From positions 3,066,501 to 3,130,500 of the forward strand of contig JAQPZY010001689.1 in NCBI GenBank assembly GCA_029931535.1: a stretch of 64,000 nucleotides of DNA, in the 5' to 3' direction. Shown here piece by piece: positions 54,914-64,000 of the stretch (within the stretch, counting starts at the first letter, position 1; each line of letters opens with the position of its first letter). Position numbers and translations under genes: made by a program. This DNA comes from Margaritifera margaritifera (Eukaryota; Mollusca; Bivalvia; Unionida; Margaritiferidae). Under the pieces are notes generated by a model. The model worked only from the letters and a program-made list of their open reading frames with translations, made no database searches and was not told the origin of the DNA.

Positions 54914-55994
54914 GGCACCCCAACGAAAACGCGCAGGACAATAGTGCGCAATACAAAAGCGCGCAGACAAAATCACACAAACAATTAACGTGTCAAGAAA
55001 AGACTAACAAATACAGCAATAAAGATCATTAAGCATACTTTATTTATTAATATCTCAATGTGCAGAAAAACAGCGCTAACGAAGAAATAACATCATCGAT
55101 TCATTAATATCTCAATATGCAGAAATATAGTGTTTATTAATTTTTCAAACGTTCAATTATTACAAGTGTCTTCTACAGTGCAACGTTATGCACGGTCCCA
55201 AGCAGATAGTCCATTATTGACACATTGCCATCAGAATTAAAGCTTGCAGGTGCCAATTGAATTGAACATATTTCGAAGGGATCCTGTTCCTCTTGGAAAT
55301 GGTCGATTAGCTTGTAGACTGATAGATAATGACAACTGACGGCTTGCTGGAATGAACGATGCCAAGCCTCCACTAAATTGTTGGTATGTGGCAGAATGTC
55401 ATTCACGCGATCACGCATGTTTCACAAGTCAACCAGAAATCTCAGCTGTGTTCGACTGTGTCTTCGCTGTCTTCTGACGTAAGCGTCTTCTCAATAATCA
55501 TCAAATGCTGGCGGTATGTCAGCAAATGGGACAAAGCAGAGAGCTAACAGTATTTTGACAAGTTTTCATCATTACGATATGAATCTGCTAAATTAAATTC
55601 TTGCACTTTAAGTTAAAGACATTGGCAGAGATGGAAAAACATCCAACTATCCACGCTCCCTGGAAGACAGTTTTGCACGCGTTTTGACTAGCTTTCTCGA
55701 AATCTGATAGCCAGCACATAAAATATGCTCTTTCTGTGTCTCCAATTCAGTTCTTTCCATGACTGCTGTTTAGGCTTAAACATGTTTGTGCTATTTATAC
55801 AGTTTTGGATATGCAACTAGCTTTGAAGAATGACTCCTCAAATAGTATTTGGAACTTAGAAACTATCGCACTTATTATTATTTCATGTCTACTTCTATTC
55901 TGCACTCTTTTGTCTTTGCGCGTTTTGTTGGGGGTTGTAAGCTGCGTTCTTTTGTCAGTGCTCTTATGTCGGTGCACTTTTGTTGGGAAATCCA
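54914..55994 (-). mobile_element. MULE (Mutator-like) transposon relic
   Basis: Imperfect terminal inverted repeats: CCCAACGAAAACGCGCAGGA on the left against the inverse of the right end CCCAACAAAAGTGCACCGAC. Both continue with (A)AAA-GCGCA-type sub-repeats. Possible 8-bp target duplication TCTCATGT (54906-54913) / TCTCGTGT (55995-56002). The only surviving coding part is the C-terminal transposase fragment at 55173-55418. Confidence 0.7.
55173..55418 (-). pseudogene. MULE transposase C-terminal fragment
   Basis: 81 codons: LPHTNNLVEAWHRSFQQAVS, then HYLSVYKLIDHFQEEQ. N-N-x-V/L-E-x-W-H-R-x-F...H-x-x-x-x-x-L-I-x-x-x-Q-x-E-Q is the conserved C-terminal signature of animal MULE-type transposases, where the E is the last catalytic acid. 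The catalytic Asp residues upstream are gone. Flanked by the inverted repeats of the element. Confidence 0.7.
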
Positions 55995-56153
55995 TCTCGT
56001 GTATTACACTGCTCAGTTACTGCATGTTTAGCTGTTACAGAGAGTCACCAAACTCTGTGAGATTGTGAAACCTAGATACTGAGTTTAGTGGTGACATTGG
56101 TTTGAGGGAAAATACTGGTTAACTCTGTGTGAGAGGTCAAAGGTTTTAGAGAA

Positions 56154-56242
56154 ATGGGTCAGCAGAGTAAGGAGGCTCCCAAGGGACAGTTCAGCAGACC
56201 GGGAGTAGCGGACCACATGAGATCATTCCATAATCATTTGTT
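56154..56242 (+). CDS. Candidate first coding exon, N-myristoylated (Abl-like 1b start)
   Basis: AGAAATGGGT gives an ATG in good context. The frame MGQQSKEAPKGQFSRPGVAD + HMRSFHNHLL ends at the donor TT|GTGAGT (56243). MG-QQ-S/x-K is a strong N-myristoylation start, and MGQQ with a following basic, Pro-containing stretch is typical of the 1b-type N-terminus of Abl tyrosine kinases. It lies on the plus strand in a HAUS1 intron, 150 bp from a MULE relic. No SH3, SH2 or kinase exon follows in the window, so the first intron would be over 7.7 kb. Identity is inference; other myristoylated proteins are possible. Confidence 0.4.
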
Positions 56243-56317
56243 GTGAGTGGTGGATCGGAAATATTTGTGATAATCGCCTGGATGCCATGAGATAACAGCA
56301 TCATATCTGTTGATGGA

Positions 56318-56350
<33 letters not shown>

Positions 56351-56352
56351 TA
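56318..56352. repeat. AT microsatellite
   Basis: (AT)n with one break. Confidence 0.95.
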
Positions 56353-57332
56353 GGTTTTCTACCTAAATTCAGTCATTATATGTGCGAAAATCTAATGCAC
56401 AATGATACTTGTTGATGACAAATACATTTATCATACTCATTAATAAATCCATACTGACCATATTTGTTGATAAATCCATACATCAATCATATCTGTTGAT
56501 TAATCTATAAATCAATTATATCTGTTTATAAAAATTCATGCACTGATCATATACGATGACAACTGATATCATTTGTGATTATTTGTTGAACACTATGCTT
56601 TCATCGTTCCCTTTGAGGAACAAAACCATTTTATTATATCCATTGATGAATTCTTTGCACATGAGTAGGGTGAGGTTCTCAGCTGTTATAGTTTAGTTTA
56701 TGAGAGGTGGAAGTAAGGGTGTGAGCTAGGGTGTCAGAGATTCAATTTTCACTAATTTGCATTATAAATAAATAAGTAATTCACATGCTTGTGTTGTGTC
56801 TTCGCTAGGTCCAATCCCACCCAGTTTCATCCTGCTACAATGATGACAGACATCTAATTTGGTCCCAATCTGGTCTTACTCTTTATATACGATAGTGTTA
56901 CCCAAGAATGAAATGTCTCCACACACAAAATTACGGAACAGTTGTTGTAGTTTAGCTCAAAGTAATGTCAATCTTCAAGGGCTTGATTCCAAATAGTTAT
57001 ATTAATTTCTGAGCAAAAACATTGCAATATTTTAGCAGGTACAGATTGCATCTAATGTTAGGTCTGTTCCAGTAAAATAAACTTAGTATCCAGGGAAGGC
57101 ACTTCTAATGTGTAGCCACCCATCAATGCAATTAGAATTTTGTATCATTTTCATACGAACTCTTTGAGTAATCAGAGTACCCTGGCATATATTTTAAAAA
57201 CACTGCTTTCCCTGTGGTACCATGCATGTTTAAATGGAACAATCCTTAACAATGTTGAATACAATTTACTCTATATCTTTAAATGATATTCAATATGGAG
57301 TTTGGGTGTAAGATGCCAGCCCTAGTTTTTAC

Positions 57333-57458
57333 TTTGTATCAGATGCATCCTTTATTTTGAGGAGAAGGGCTAGATTGGCCAGAGCTCGCAGACTCATGAC
57401 CCCTGACTGGGACAGACTTGCCGGTGTCAGAGTGATGGACTTCAGGATGTTCTCCAAC
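57333..57458 (-). CDS. HAUS1: HAUS1 upstream coding exon
   Basis: Encodes LENILKSITLTPASLSQSGV and MSLRALANLALLLKIKDASD + TK. Augmin subunit 1 has, before its central coiled coil, a conserved L-x-x-S-V/I-x-x-x-P-A-x-L-S-x-x-G...L-x-A-L-x-x-x-A-x-x-L-x-x-K-D stretch, which this matches well. Donor AA|GTAAAAAC. Two acceptors are possible, 57459-57460 or 57466-57467, giving starts at 57458 or 57465. By comparison with the family, about 35 residues are expected between this exon and 47107, so one exon of 3n bases is probably unlocated, as are the N-terminal exons. Confidence 0.85.
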
Positions 57459-57839
57459 CTACAACCTGCATGTACAAAATGAAACACAATAAGATTTAGC
57501 AGCATAAAAACATCCATTTTCATATATATAAACAACCAATTAGCTGAGTAATTATTCCTATTCTGAGAAATGTCACTAACTGAATCACCGAAGATAATTA
57601 TCTAATGAATTATTTGTCACAATATGACTGTCTTAATTACGCACATTCTGTCAGGAACTAATTCAATTGTAGGCATGCCTTACTTAGCATTAGTTCAACT
57701 CTATCATATAATGTCCCCCTGAGTGTTTTGATGTTTGATCCATTATGAGACAGGTCATAACAAGATGATGACATAATCATCTAGGTGACGATGTAAACAT
57801 GACATCATGACTTTAATTCTATACAGGTTAATTGGAATA

Positions 57840-58330
57840 ATAAAATGACTTTCTACCGAGGAGGAGTAGTGATAAGATTTTCAAGATCGCTGCTGTGGTG
57901 GCCATACGGGATATCAGATTGGCACAATTTTATACAAGGTCAACTATGCACAATACAAAGTCTTCTGGTGAAAACCTCATGCTGATATGACTTTCCATTC
58001 TGAAGTAGCAATAACAAGATTTTCAAGATGGCTGCTGTGGTTGATATATTGGATGTCATATCGGCACCATTTTCATTTAGGACAAACTAGATACATGTAT
58101 CATAAGAAGTCTTTTAGTGAAACTCCAATGTTGATATGACCAACCATTCAGAAGAAGAACCGATAAAAAGATTCTGAAAATGGCAGCTGTGGCAGCTATA
58201 TTTGATGTCCAAGCAGAATCATTTTCATTTAGGGCCAACTAGACATCATAAGAAGTCACCTGTTTAAAAACCCCATGTCTATATTACTCTCCGTTCAGGT
58301 GGAGTAGCAATAAGTTTTTCAATAGTAAAT
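57840..58330. repeat. Family A repeat array (CAAGATGGC), three to four units
   Basis: As at 54090-54560: TTTTCAAGATCGCTGCTGTG, GGTGGCCATACGGGATATCA, TTTTCATTTAGGACAAACTA. More diverged copies. Confidence 0.8.
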
Positions 58331-59146
58331 TTTCAAAAAAGTAAATTTTAAATCTTGCTGATGTATGACCATTATAAAATGAAAGCTTGCCTCCAAAGTG
58401 CACTGATGACCACTATGTCTTATGATCTTAACATTGTAACCTACTGGCATTTTTACAGTGTTCTGATTGGAACAACACTGACCTCTGCACACCTATCCTT
58501 AGATTGAGGAGGTTATAAAATCTCCAAGTGGAATATACTGATGTTACCTAATCAAGACTTTAAGTTCAGCATTAATGATGTTAGGACACACAACACCTGA
58601 GATTTGTATCTGTAGGTCCCCATTCTAGGGGCTTACAGGCTTACTTCTATAACTATATAACATCCACATCATGTGGAAAAAGCTCTTTAATTCTTTTAAT
58701 GTGGTTGAAATCCAAAAATGAAATAATACATATGAACAACAGAACAATGAGTTTTATTAATAATTTTTGTAACTTGTTCAATGTGAACAAGGACTGAGCA
58801 AATGCTATAGTCACATGTCCGAGACAAGTCAGTTTTTGTTAATGTGAAAAGTTGAACACCTGCAGACTTTTAACTGATTCACAGCTAGCATGTAAAATTA
58901 TCTGAGATTTAAACTGGTTGCTTTCACAATTGAATCTTTTTATGTTATTAAATGCCATTACGTTCAGAAGTTATTAACAGGCTGGTCTACTACCAACAGT
59001 CAAATGAACACCTGCCAACACATGCTTCAGAACTCCTCAGCCTCGCCTGGTAGTAAAGATCGAATAGGTGTCTTGACTCTGCACAAATGCTGGCACTACA
59101 GCTAAGCCAAAGGGTCAAACATGTACCTCATTTGAAATTGTAAAAT
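58331..59146. other. Non-coding stretch
   Basis: No exon or element recognised. Confidence 0.5.
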
Positions 59147-59367
59147 TACCATATATACTCGCTTTTAAGTTGAGGCCAACTGCAAACAACACAGACCCTG
59201 ATCTCCCATTGCATGATGTGCTGGCAGATCTGGGTCTATGTTATTTGTTCTACTGATTACTCCTAAGAAATTGCACAGACCTAAATCTGCTGGTGCGTTC
59301 TGCGAGGGCAGATCTAGGTCTGTGTAGTTTGCAGTTGGACTCAACTTAAAAGCGAGTATATACAGTA
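59147..59367. mobile_element. Palindromic MITE, copy 4 (full length, old)
   Basis: TA-flanked CCATATATACTCGCTTTTAA / inverse TTAAAAGCGAGTATATACAG. It has two hairpins in the order B-A, reversed relative to copies 1 and 5: AACAACACAGACCCTGATCT first, AGATCTAGGTCTGTGTAGTT last. Many arm mismatches show it is older. Confidence 0.88.
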
Positions 59368-59689
59368 CATCACAAACTTGGGCAGTAAACCCCTGCTCAA
59401 CACTGCTGTACCCGAGAAACCTGTAGAGAAGGCATATGCAACATATGGCCCATGACCTGGTTTTATAGGCTTATTTACATCATAGAGCATGGCCTTAAAA
59501 ATTGCTTATCCAGCCCGTGTCATGCAGGAAGTTGCACATGCCTGCTGTGGAGGCTTTAGAAATATTAAATGTAGCCCCTTGCTGCTGAAACTATTAAATA
59601 TTACAAAATGTATACAGTAGCATCTTAAAAGGCACTTAGTAATTTTAAAATTTATTAAGAACTTTTATTTTTGATCAACAGATACATTC

Positions 59690-60243
59690 ATTACACAACT
59701 TTTACACCAATTATTATCAACAAGAAAACCAGGACACTCATGTCAAGCTCCTGATCAAAGCATTGCTGTACACTGTGTCACCTTGACCACAAGGTATAAA
59801 CAAAATCCATCAAGGGCTTTAAGAAATATAAGCAAATGAAAAAAACTGTAACCAAAAAGCCTTATTGCCAATTTTCTATGACTGTGATTTTGATCCCAAG
59901 ATCAATGGGATGACAGCACGTGTAGCAGAATGAATTGTCTCAGCTTTGTACTGATTCATCCCAAGTATTAATAATATCCATCAAGGGGTTTAGGAAATAT
60001 AAGTAAATTAAATATTCTTAACCAAAACCATAACAAATTTTCTATGACTCTGATCTTGACCCCAAGGTCAATGGGTAAGTGTGCATGTCACAGAATGAAT
60101 TGTTATAGCTTCATAATAATTCATCCCAAGTACAAAGAAAATCCATCAAGGGTTTAGGAAATATATGCAAATGAAAAAACTTCAACCAAAACAATAACAC
60201 AGATTTTCTATGACTGGGACCTTGACCTCAAGGTAAGTGGTGA
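59690..60243. repeat. Tandem repeat of about 165 bp, left part (three units)
   Basis: CCATCAAGGG.TTTAGGAAATAT, AACCAAAAC.ATAACA, TTTTCTATGACT, CTTGACCCCAAGGTCAATGG repeated at about 59810, 59990 and 60145. CTTGACCCCAAGGTCAA is an inverted repeat. The array resumes at about 61425-61510 after the retrotransposon. Confidence 0.8.
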
Positions 60244-61420
60244 ACAAATATGTTGAAGAAACCAACGCTTGACCCTAATGATTTAAAAAACTACTGCCCT
60301 GTTTCTAACCTCCCATTCATGTCAAAAATCTTAGAAAAAGTAGCTCTGTCCAGACTTGTATCTATTTTGCATTCACAGTACAGCCTTACTATGGTTCGAG
60401 TCATACTTAGTCAACAGTTCCAGCCCAATTCTACGATTTGGTGTTTCACAGGGATCTGTTCTTGGGCCAGTACTTTTCATTCTATAAACTCAGCCCCTCT
60501 CAAGTGTCATAGATCATCATCCGGTGTTTCACCAACTGTATGTTGATGACACCCAAATATACAAATCTAGGCACTCAACTGAAGTTGATGCTACCATCAA
60601 AGGCGTAGTGAGGTGCATTTCAAATGTGAAGTCATTGATGACATGTAACAAGCTGCAGATGAATGATGATAAAACTGAAGACATTCTGATCACCTCACAA
60701 ATACTTTCTCATTCCCATCCTTTACCTCAAACAATAAGTATCAGCAAAACCAACATTAAATTCACACAATCTGTATAAAACCTAGGTGCCACTCCTGACA
60801 GTACTCTCTAATTACACCAACATGTCATGAACATATGCAAGGTTGCATATCTGGAGCTGAGACGCATCAGTTCCATTCTCAATTTTCTTTATGTTGATGC
60901 CATTAAAACACTTGTGTTTTATTTAGTACTTTCTAGCCTTGACTATTGTAATTCTCTTCTATCTGGTTGGTCTCAATATCTACTACAGAAACTTCAAAAC
61001 ACAGCTAACAGTACCTATTGGACCTCACCCATGTGTACACCCCTTCTAGATACTTACGCTCCTCTTCCGACACTCGTATTATCATTATTCCCATTATCAA
61101 AACCAATTCCTATGGACAACATTCTTTTGAGAGCTAGGGTCAAGCTACCTGGAACGAATTGCTTCTTGAACTTAGACACAATGACACCATGATCTCATTC
61201 AAGAGTGCTCTTAAAACTCACCTATTTCGACTGAAAGACTTAACAATGTTTCCTTACCTTAATTATTTTCAGCATGTTTTTGTTTGTAATTTCATAGTTT
61301 TTGTTTTTATAATCTTGCCTATATATTATATCCTTATGTGTTAACTAATATTGTAAAGCACTAAGACCTTCTCAAGATTAAGCTCTGTACTAATTCCTCA
61401 TTATATTATTATTGTCTTAG
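60244..61420 (+). mobile_element. L2/CR1-like non-LTR retrotransposon relic (RT and 3' end)
   Basis: Plus strand: LDPNDLKNYCPVSNLPFMSK and ILEKV (RT fingers, 60250-60345); QLYVDDTQIY (catalytic Y-V/A-D-D box, 60536-60565); LQMNDDKTE (60655-60682); a C-terminal part ISFKSALKTHLFRLK (61190-61235). A 3' UTR follows with TTGTAAAGCACTAAGACC and an (ATT)n tail near 61400. Frameshifts and stops throughout; 5' truncated. It inserted into the 165-bp tandem array, whose last unit follows. Confidence 0.85.
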
Positions 61421-61615
61421 ATTCATAATGATTCATGGCAAGTATGATGAGAAGTATGATGAGAATCTATCGAGGAGTTTAGGATGCAAATTAAAAACTT
61501 CATCCAAAACCTTAAACTGTTGAAGACGACTGCCGTTCGCAGAAAAGTGACTAGTATGTCTTGCTTCACACTAACATGGGTTCAACAAAAAAATACAACC
61601 TCTTCATTAGAAGTA

Positions 61616-61616
<1 letters not shown>

Positions 61617-61690
<74 letters not shown>
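61617..61690. repeat. TA microsatellite
   Basis: (TA)n of about 70 bp, followed by CACACA. The IYIYIY frames on both strands are artefacts. Confidence 0.97.
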
Positions 61691-61691
<1 letters not shown>

Positions 61692-62014
61692 CACATATAT
61701 AAAATACACACACACAGTGAAATCCCTCAAAACTGAAAACCCTTGGGTCCAAATGTAATTTTTGTTTTTGAGGTTATCGAGTTTATTGATTGTTTCACAG
61801 ATACTGTTTTTTTTAAAAACATTTAATGAAAAATGACCTGAACAATGTATGTCCCTTCTGAAAATCACACCCAGTCTCATGAATCTCACAGTTATTCCAC
61901 AAAGAAATACAGTCCTAGTCTCAAGAAACATTTAAGAAATGAGATACTTTTATAACTTTACAATAAGTCCATTAGAATTACAAATAATAATCAATTATGT
62001 TTAAATACTCTGTA

Positions 62015-62157
62015 TAATACATAAGTTTCCTGTGCCAAATTCTTCTCCTAGTTTCTTCAACGTAGGTTTTGGCACAGATTTAATACTCTTTCATCAAACT
62101 AATCATATCCTGTAAGGATAGTTCAATCCTACAACACTTAGCTGGTTGTTCTGACAT
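62015..62157 (-). pseudogene. Tigger/CENP-B-type transposase N-terminal fragment
   Basis: ATG 62157-62155: MSEQPAKCCRIELSLQDMIS + LMKEY, stop at 62080-62082, then in the next frame KSVPKPTLKKLGEEFGTGNL. L-x-L-x-D-K/M-x-x-L-I/M-K-E...P-K-P-T-L-K-K-L-G-E-x-F-G is the first helix-turn-helix of pogo-superfamily (Tigger, Jerky, CENP-B) transposases. One frameshift; no downstream domains. Confidence 0.65.
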
Positions 62158-62280
62158 CTTGCCATGCGTGTGAAGACAAATGACAGTCATGGCTACTTAT
62201 ATAAATTGTATGTAATGATTTTTTTTCTTTGAAAATCAATTGAGTGAATCTGCCTTTTAGAATACTGTCTTGTCAGTCTC

Positions 62281-62566
62281 AGTTGGCAAAGCAATACAAG
62301 TGAGACAGTTGGCAAAGCAATACAAGTGAGACAGTTGGCAAAGCAATACAAGTGAGACAGATGGCAAAGCAATACAAATGAGACAGTTGGCAAAGCAATA
62401 CAAGTGAGACTGTTAGCAAAGCAATACAAGTGAGACAGTTGGCAAAGCAATACAAGTGAGACAGTTGGCAAAGCAATACAAGTGAGACTGTTGGCAAAGC
62501 AATATAAGTGAGACAGTTGGCAAAGCAATACAAGTGAGACAGTTGGCAAAGCAATACAAGTGAGAC
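62281..62566. repeat. Minisatellite, 26 bp x 11
   Basis: Unit AGTTGGCAAAGCAATACAAG + TGAGAC, eleven copies with few changes. The two long minus frames (142 and 91 codons) come from the repeat. Confidence 0.97.
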
Positions 62567-63604
62567 TGCATACCTGGTTAATAAAGCCCGAGTATTTAAA
62601 AAAAAAAATTCTATGGGTCATTTATACAAATGAATATCATGAATCACAATTCGATAATAAACATATAAACATAATCTTTCTTAAATGGCTTATCTAGCAT
62701 TATGTTATTAATAATTTACCTTAAAAGCAGACTTTTTGTGGTGCAAAGACTTTGGATTAGACTATTGTTGGTCCTAATCTGTGTTGGTGTGCGTGTCAAG
62801 TATTGCTTTAACCTCGCAAGCCATTAGGGCATTTTCTTATCGATAAGCCTATTACAGTATTTGCCAAATGTAAATAATCTAGAACAGCATTTAGCAAGAA
62901 CTTGAGAGCTAAAATATATTTCAAAATTTTTAAGTTTGGTTTTTTTTAAAATGTAAAACTCCAATTTGGGATCATCTTTTTTCCAGTTTTTGGAGCAGAG
63001 GGGTTTCTGTTTACTGGAAAAAAACTGATGATATTTAAGAAGAAACAATTTGGGACCCTAAAACATTTGTTTCAGGCTTTGGTTTTGAGGGGTTTCAATG
63101 AATATATATCACTAGGAAGATTAGAATCATACATGCTATACAAACATTTTTGTTCATATATTAAAATCTCACATACTTATATAAATTGTTTATTTGGCTT
63201 TAAAAATTATATCTTAAACATTATATAAATAGCTCTAGAAAAGAAGAAAACTAATATTTCTGTACATTGATAAAGTTTGTTCCGTAAAATTCAGGCATTT
63301 TAATAATTAATTTAAAAAAATGTACCCAAAAAGAGCAAATATCTGTAAGTTGTGCATTCCTTCAATTCATGGGCAAGTGATAAATTCTGCAGGACAAGTG
63401 ACTTTTTTTAAGTCACTTGTTTGGGACAAGGGGATAAATAAAAACAGTTGCTCAGCCCTGTGAACATGTGTGCAAGTTATGTATGTACTGAAGGTTAAAA
63501 TAGCATGTTAATGTTTCTTGATTGGTCACCAGAAGTATAAAACGATGAAATCTGGCTGTGAACCTTGTGACCAAGCTGTAGAGTTTCTAGGCAGACATGG
63601 AAAG

Positions 63605-63825
63605 CACCATACATACTCGCGTATAAGCAGATACCAACTGCAAACTGCATAGACCCAGATCTGCCGGTTCATAATGCACCGGCAGATCTGGGTCTATGCA
63701 GTTTGTAAGGACTAATCAGTAGAACAAACAACATAGACCCTGATCTGCTGGCGCATTATGCGATGTTAGATCAGGGTCTATGTTGTTTGCATTTGGACTC
63801 AGCATATTTGCGCATATATACTGTA
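63605..63825. mobile_element. Palindromic MITE, copy 5 (full, two hairpins)
   Basis: Ends CCATACATACTCGCGTATAA / inverse CATATTTGCGCATATATACTG, with left TA changed to CA. Hairpin A arms AACTGCATAGACCCAGATCT and GGGTCTATGCAGTT; spacer GTAAGGACTAATCAGTAGAA; hairpin B arms CATAGACCCTGATCTGC / AGATCAGGGTCTATG. Closest to copy 1. Confidence 0.92.
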
Positions 63826-63905
63826 ACAAAGTTTGATGTCTCTGTCTCAAAAGACATTAGAGTAAAAGTGCAGAAAAAGGGAAGAAATTGATCAGTACCG
63901 TTTAC

Positions 63906-63985
63906 CTTGAAGATAAAACCTTGATTGAGATGCCATCAAATTGAGAAACATAAGTGTTCCAAGGTTGACCCTGAACCTCAAACAG
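63906..63985 (-). CDS. Possible exon at the right edge
   Basis: On the minus strand the frame LFEVQGQPWNTYVSQFDGIS + IKVLSSR is followed by a donor-like AAG|GTAAAC (63905). A stop lies two codons upstream, so it would need the weak acceptor TATCTTAAAAG. No family recognised. It may be a HAUS1 5' exon, another gene or chance. Confidence 0.2.
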
Positions 63986-64000
63986 CTTTTAAGATATAAA

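Larger units (their letters stand above)
61715..63097 (-). mobile_element. pogo/Tigger-like DNA transposon relic with terminal inverted repeats
   Basis: Left end CAGTGAAATCCCTCAAAACT; right end, inverted, CATTGAAACCCCTCAAAACC, about 17 of 21 matching, with a weaker continuation (GGGTCCAAATG / GGGTCCCAAATTG). Between them, on the minus strand, lies the N-terminal end of a CENP-B-type transposase (62015-62157). The middle and DDD catalytic parts are missing. A 26-bp minisatellite fills part of the 5' non-coding side. Confidence 0.65.

Noticed and set aside
61484..61931. Frames with IYIYIY runs
   Set aside because: They translate the TA microsatellite.
62193..62621. 142- and 91-codon minus frames (repeating CFANSLTCIALPTVS type)
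   Set aside because: They come from the 26-bp minisatellite; overlapping frames give equally long peptides.

Overview
The window is animal nuclear DNA, most likely from a mollusc (bivalve or gastropod). The signs are short exons with GT-AG introns, AT-rich non-coding DNA, many minisatellites, tRNA-derived SINEs, palindromic MITEs, DIRS-like and non-LTR retroelements, and tandem repeats built on TGACCT half-sites. There are no bacterial operons, rRNA genes or CRISPR arrays. Most open frames over 60 codons are chance or repeat-derived. The real genes lie mostly in short exons, which I found from splice sites and protein-family resemblance.

Layout. 1-2332: ends of a fold-back repeat family around a 4 x 220 bp tandem array. 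3736-4319: 28-bp minisatellite. 4852-5040: zinc-finger relic. 5849-7114 (minus): first two coding exons of a LOTUS-domain (TDRD5/TDRD7-like) germline gene. 7963-11055: two large minisatellites (36 bp and 59 bp units). 11160-11760: repeats with perfect oestrogen-response-type palindromes. 12.2-12.8 kb: small zinc-finger frames. 14.95-16.94 kb: a non-LTR retrotransposon with its 5' part inverted, later hit by a hAT-type MITE. 17.96 kb: a candidate first coding exon. 19.3-21.8 kb: a direct segmental duplication, one copy carrying a MITE with a paralogous empty site. 23.0-23.2 kb: palindromic MITE. 23.67-29.2 kb: a more GC-rich, strongly decayed virus-like (Polinton/adintovirus-like) element with DNA polymerase B and integrase relics in opposite orientations.

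33.9-57.5 kb is dominated by one gene on the minus strand, HAUS1 (augmin complex subunit 1). Six exons are identified, with a seventh micro-exon proposed; the stop codon is at 34333-34335, and the 5' end and one or two exons are not located. Its introns hold three copies of a tRNA-Leu-like SINE with target duplications, a tRNA-Met-like SINE, an apurinic-endonuclease-type non-LTR relic, a DIRS-like element (48.8-52.7 kb), a MULE relic (54.9-56.0 kb), palindromic MITEs and tandem repeats. Within a HAUS1 intron, on the plus strand, is a possible first coding exon with an N-myristoylation start (56154-56242), like the 1b-type start of Abl kinases.

57.5-64 kb holds more MITEs, an L2/CR1-like retrotransposon relic inside a tandem repeat (60.2-61.4 kb), a pogo/Tigger-like relic with terminal inverted repeats (61.7-63.1 kb) and AT microsatellites.

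The host genes are unrelated in function: LOTUS/Tudor proteins act in germ granules and the piRNA pathway, and HAUS1 acts in spindle microtubule branching. The rest is mainly a record of mobile-element insertion and decay.
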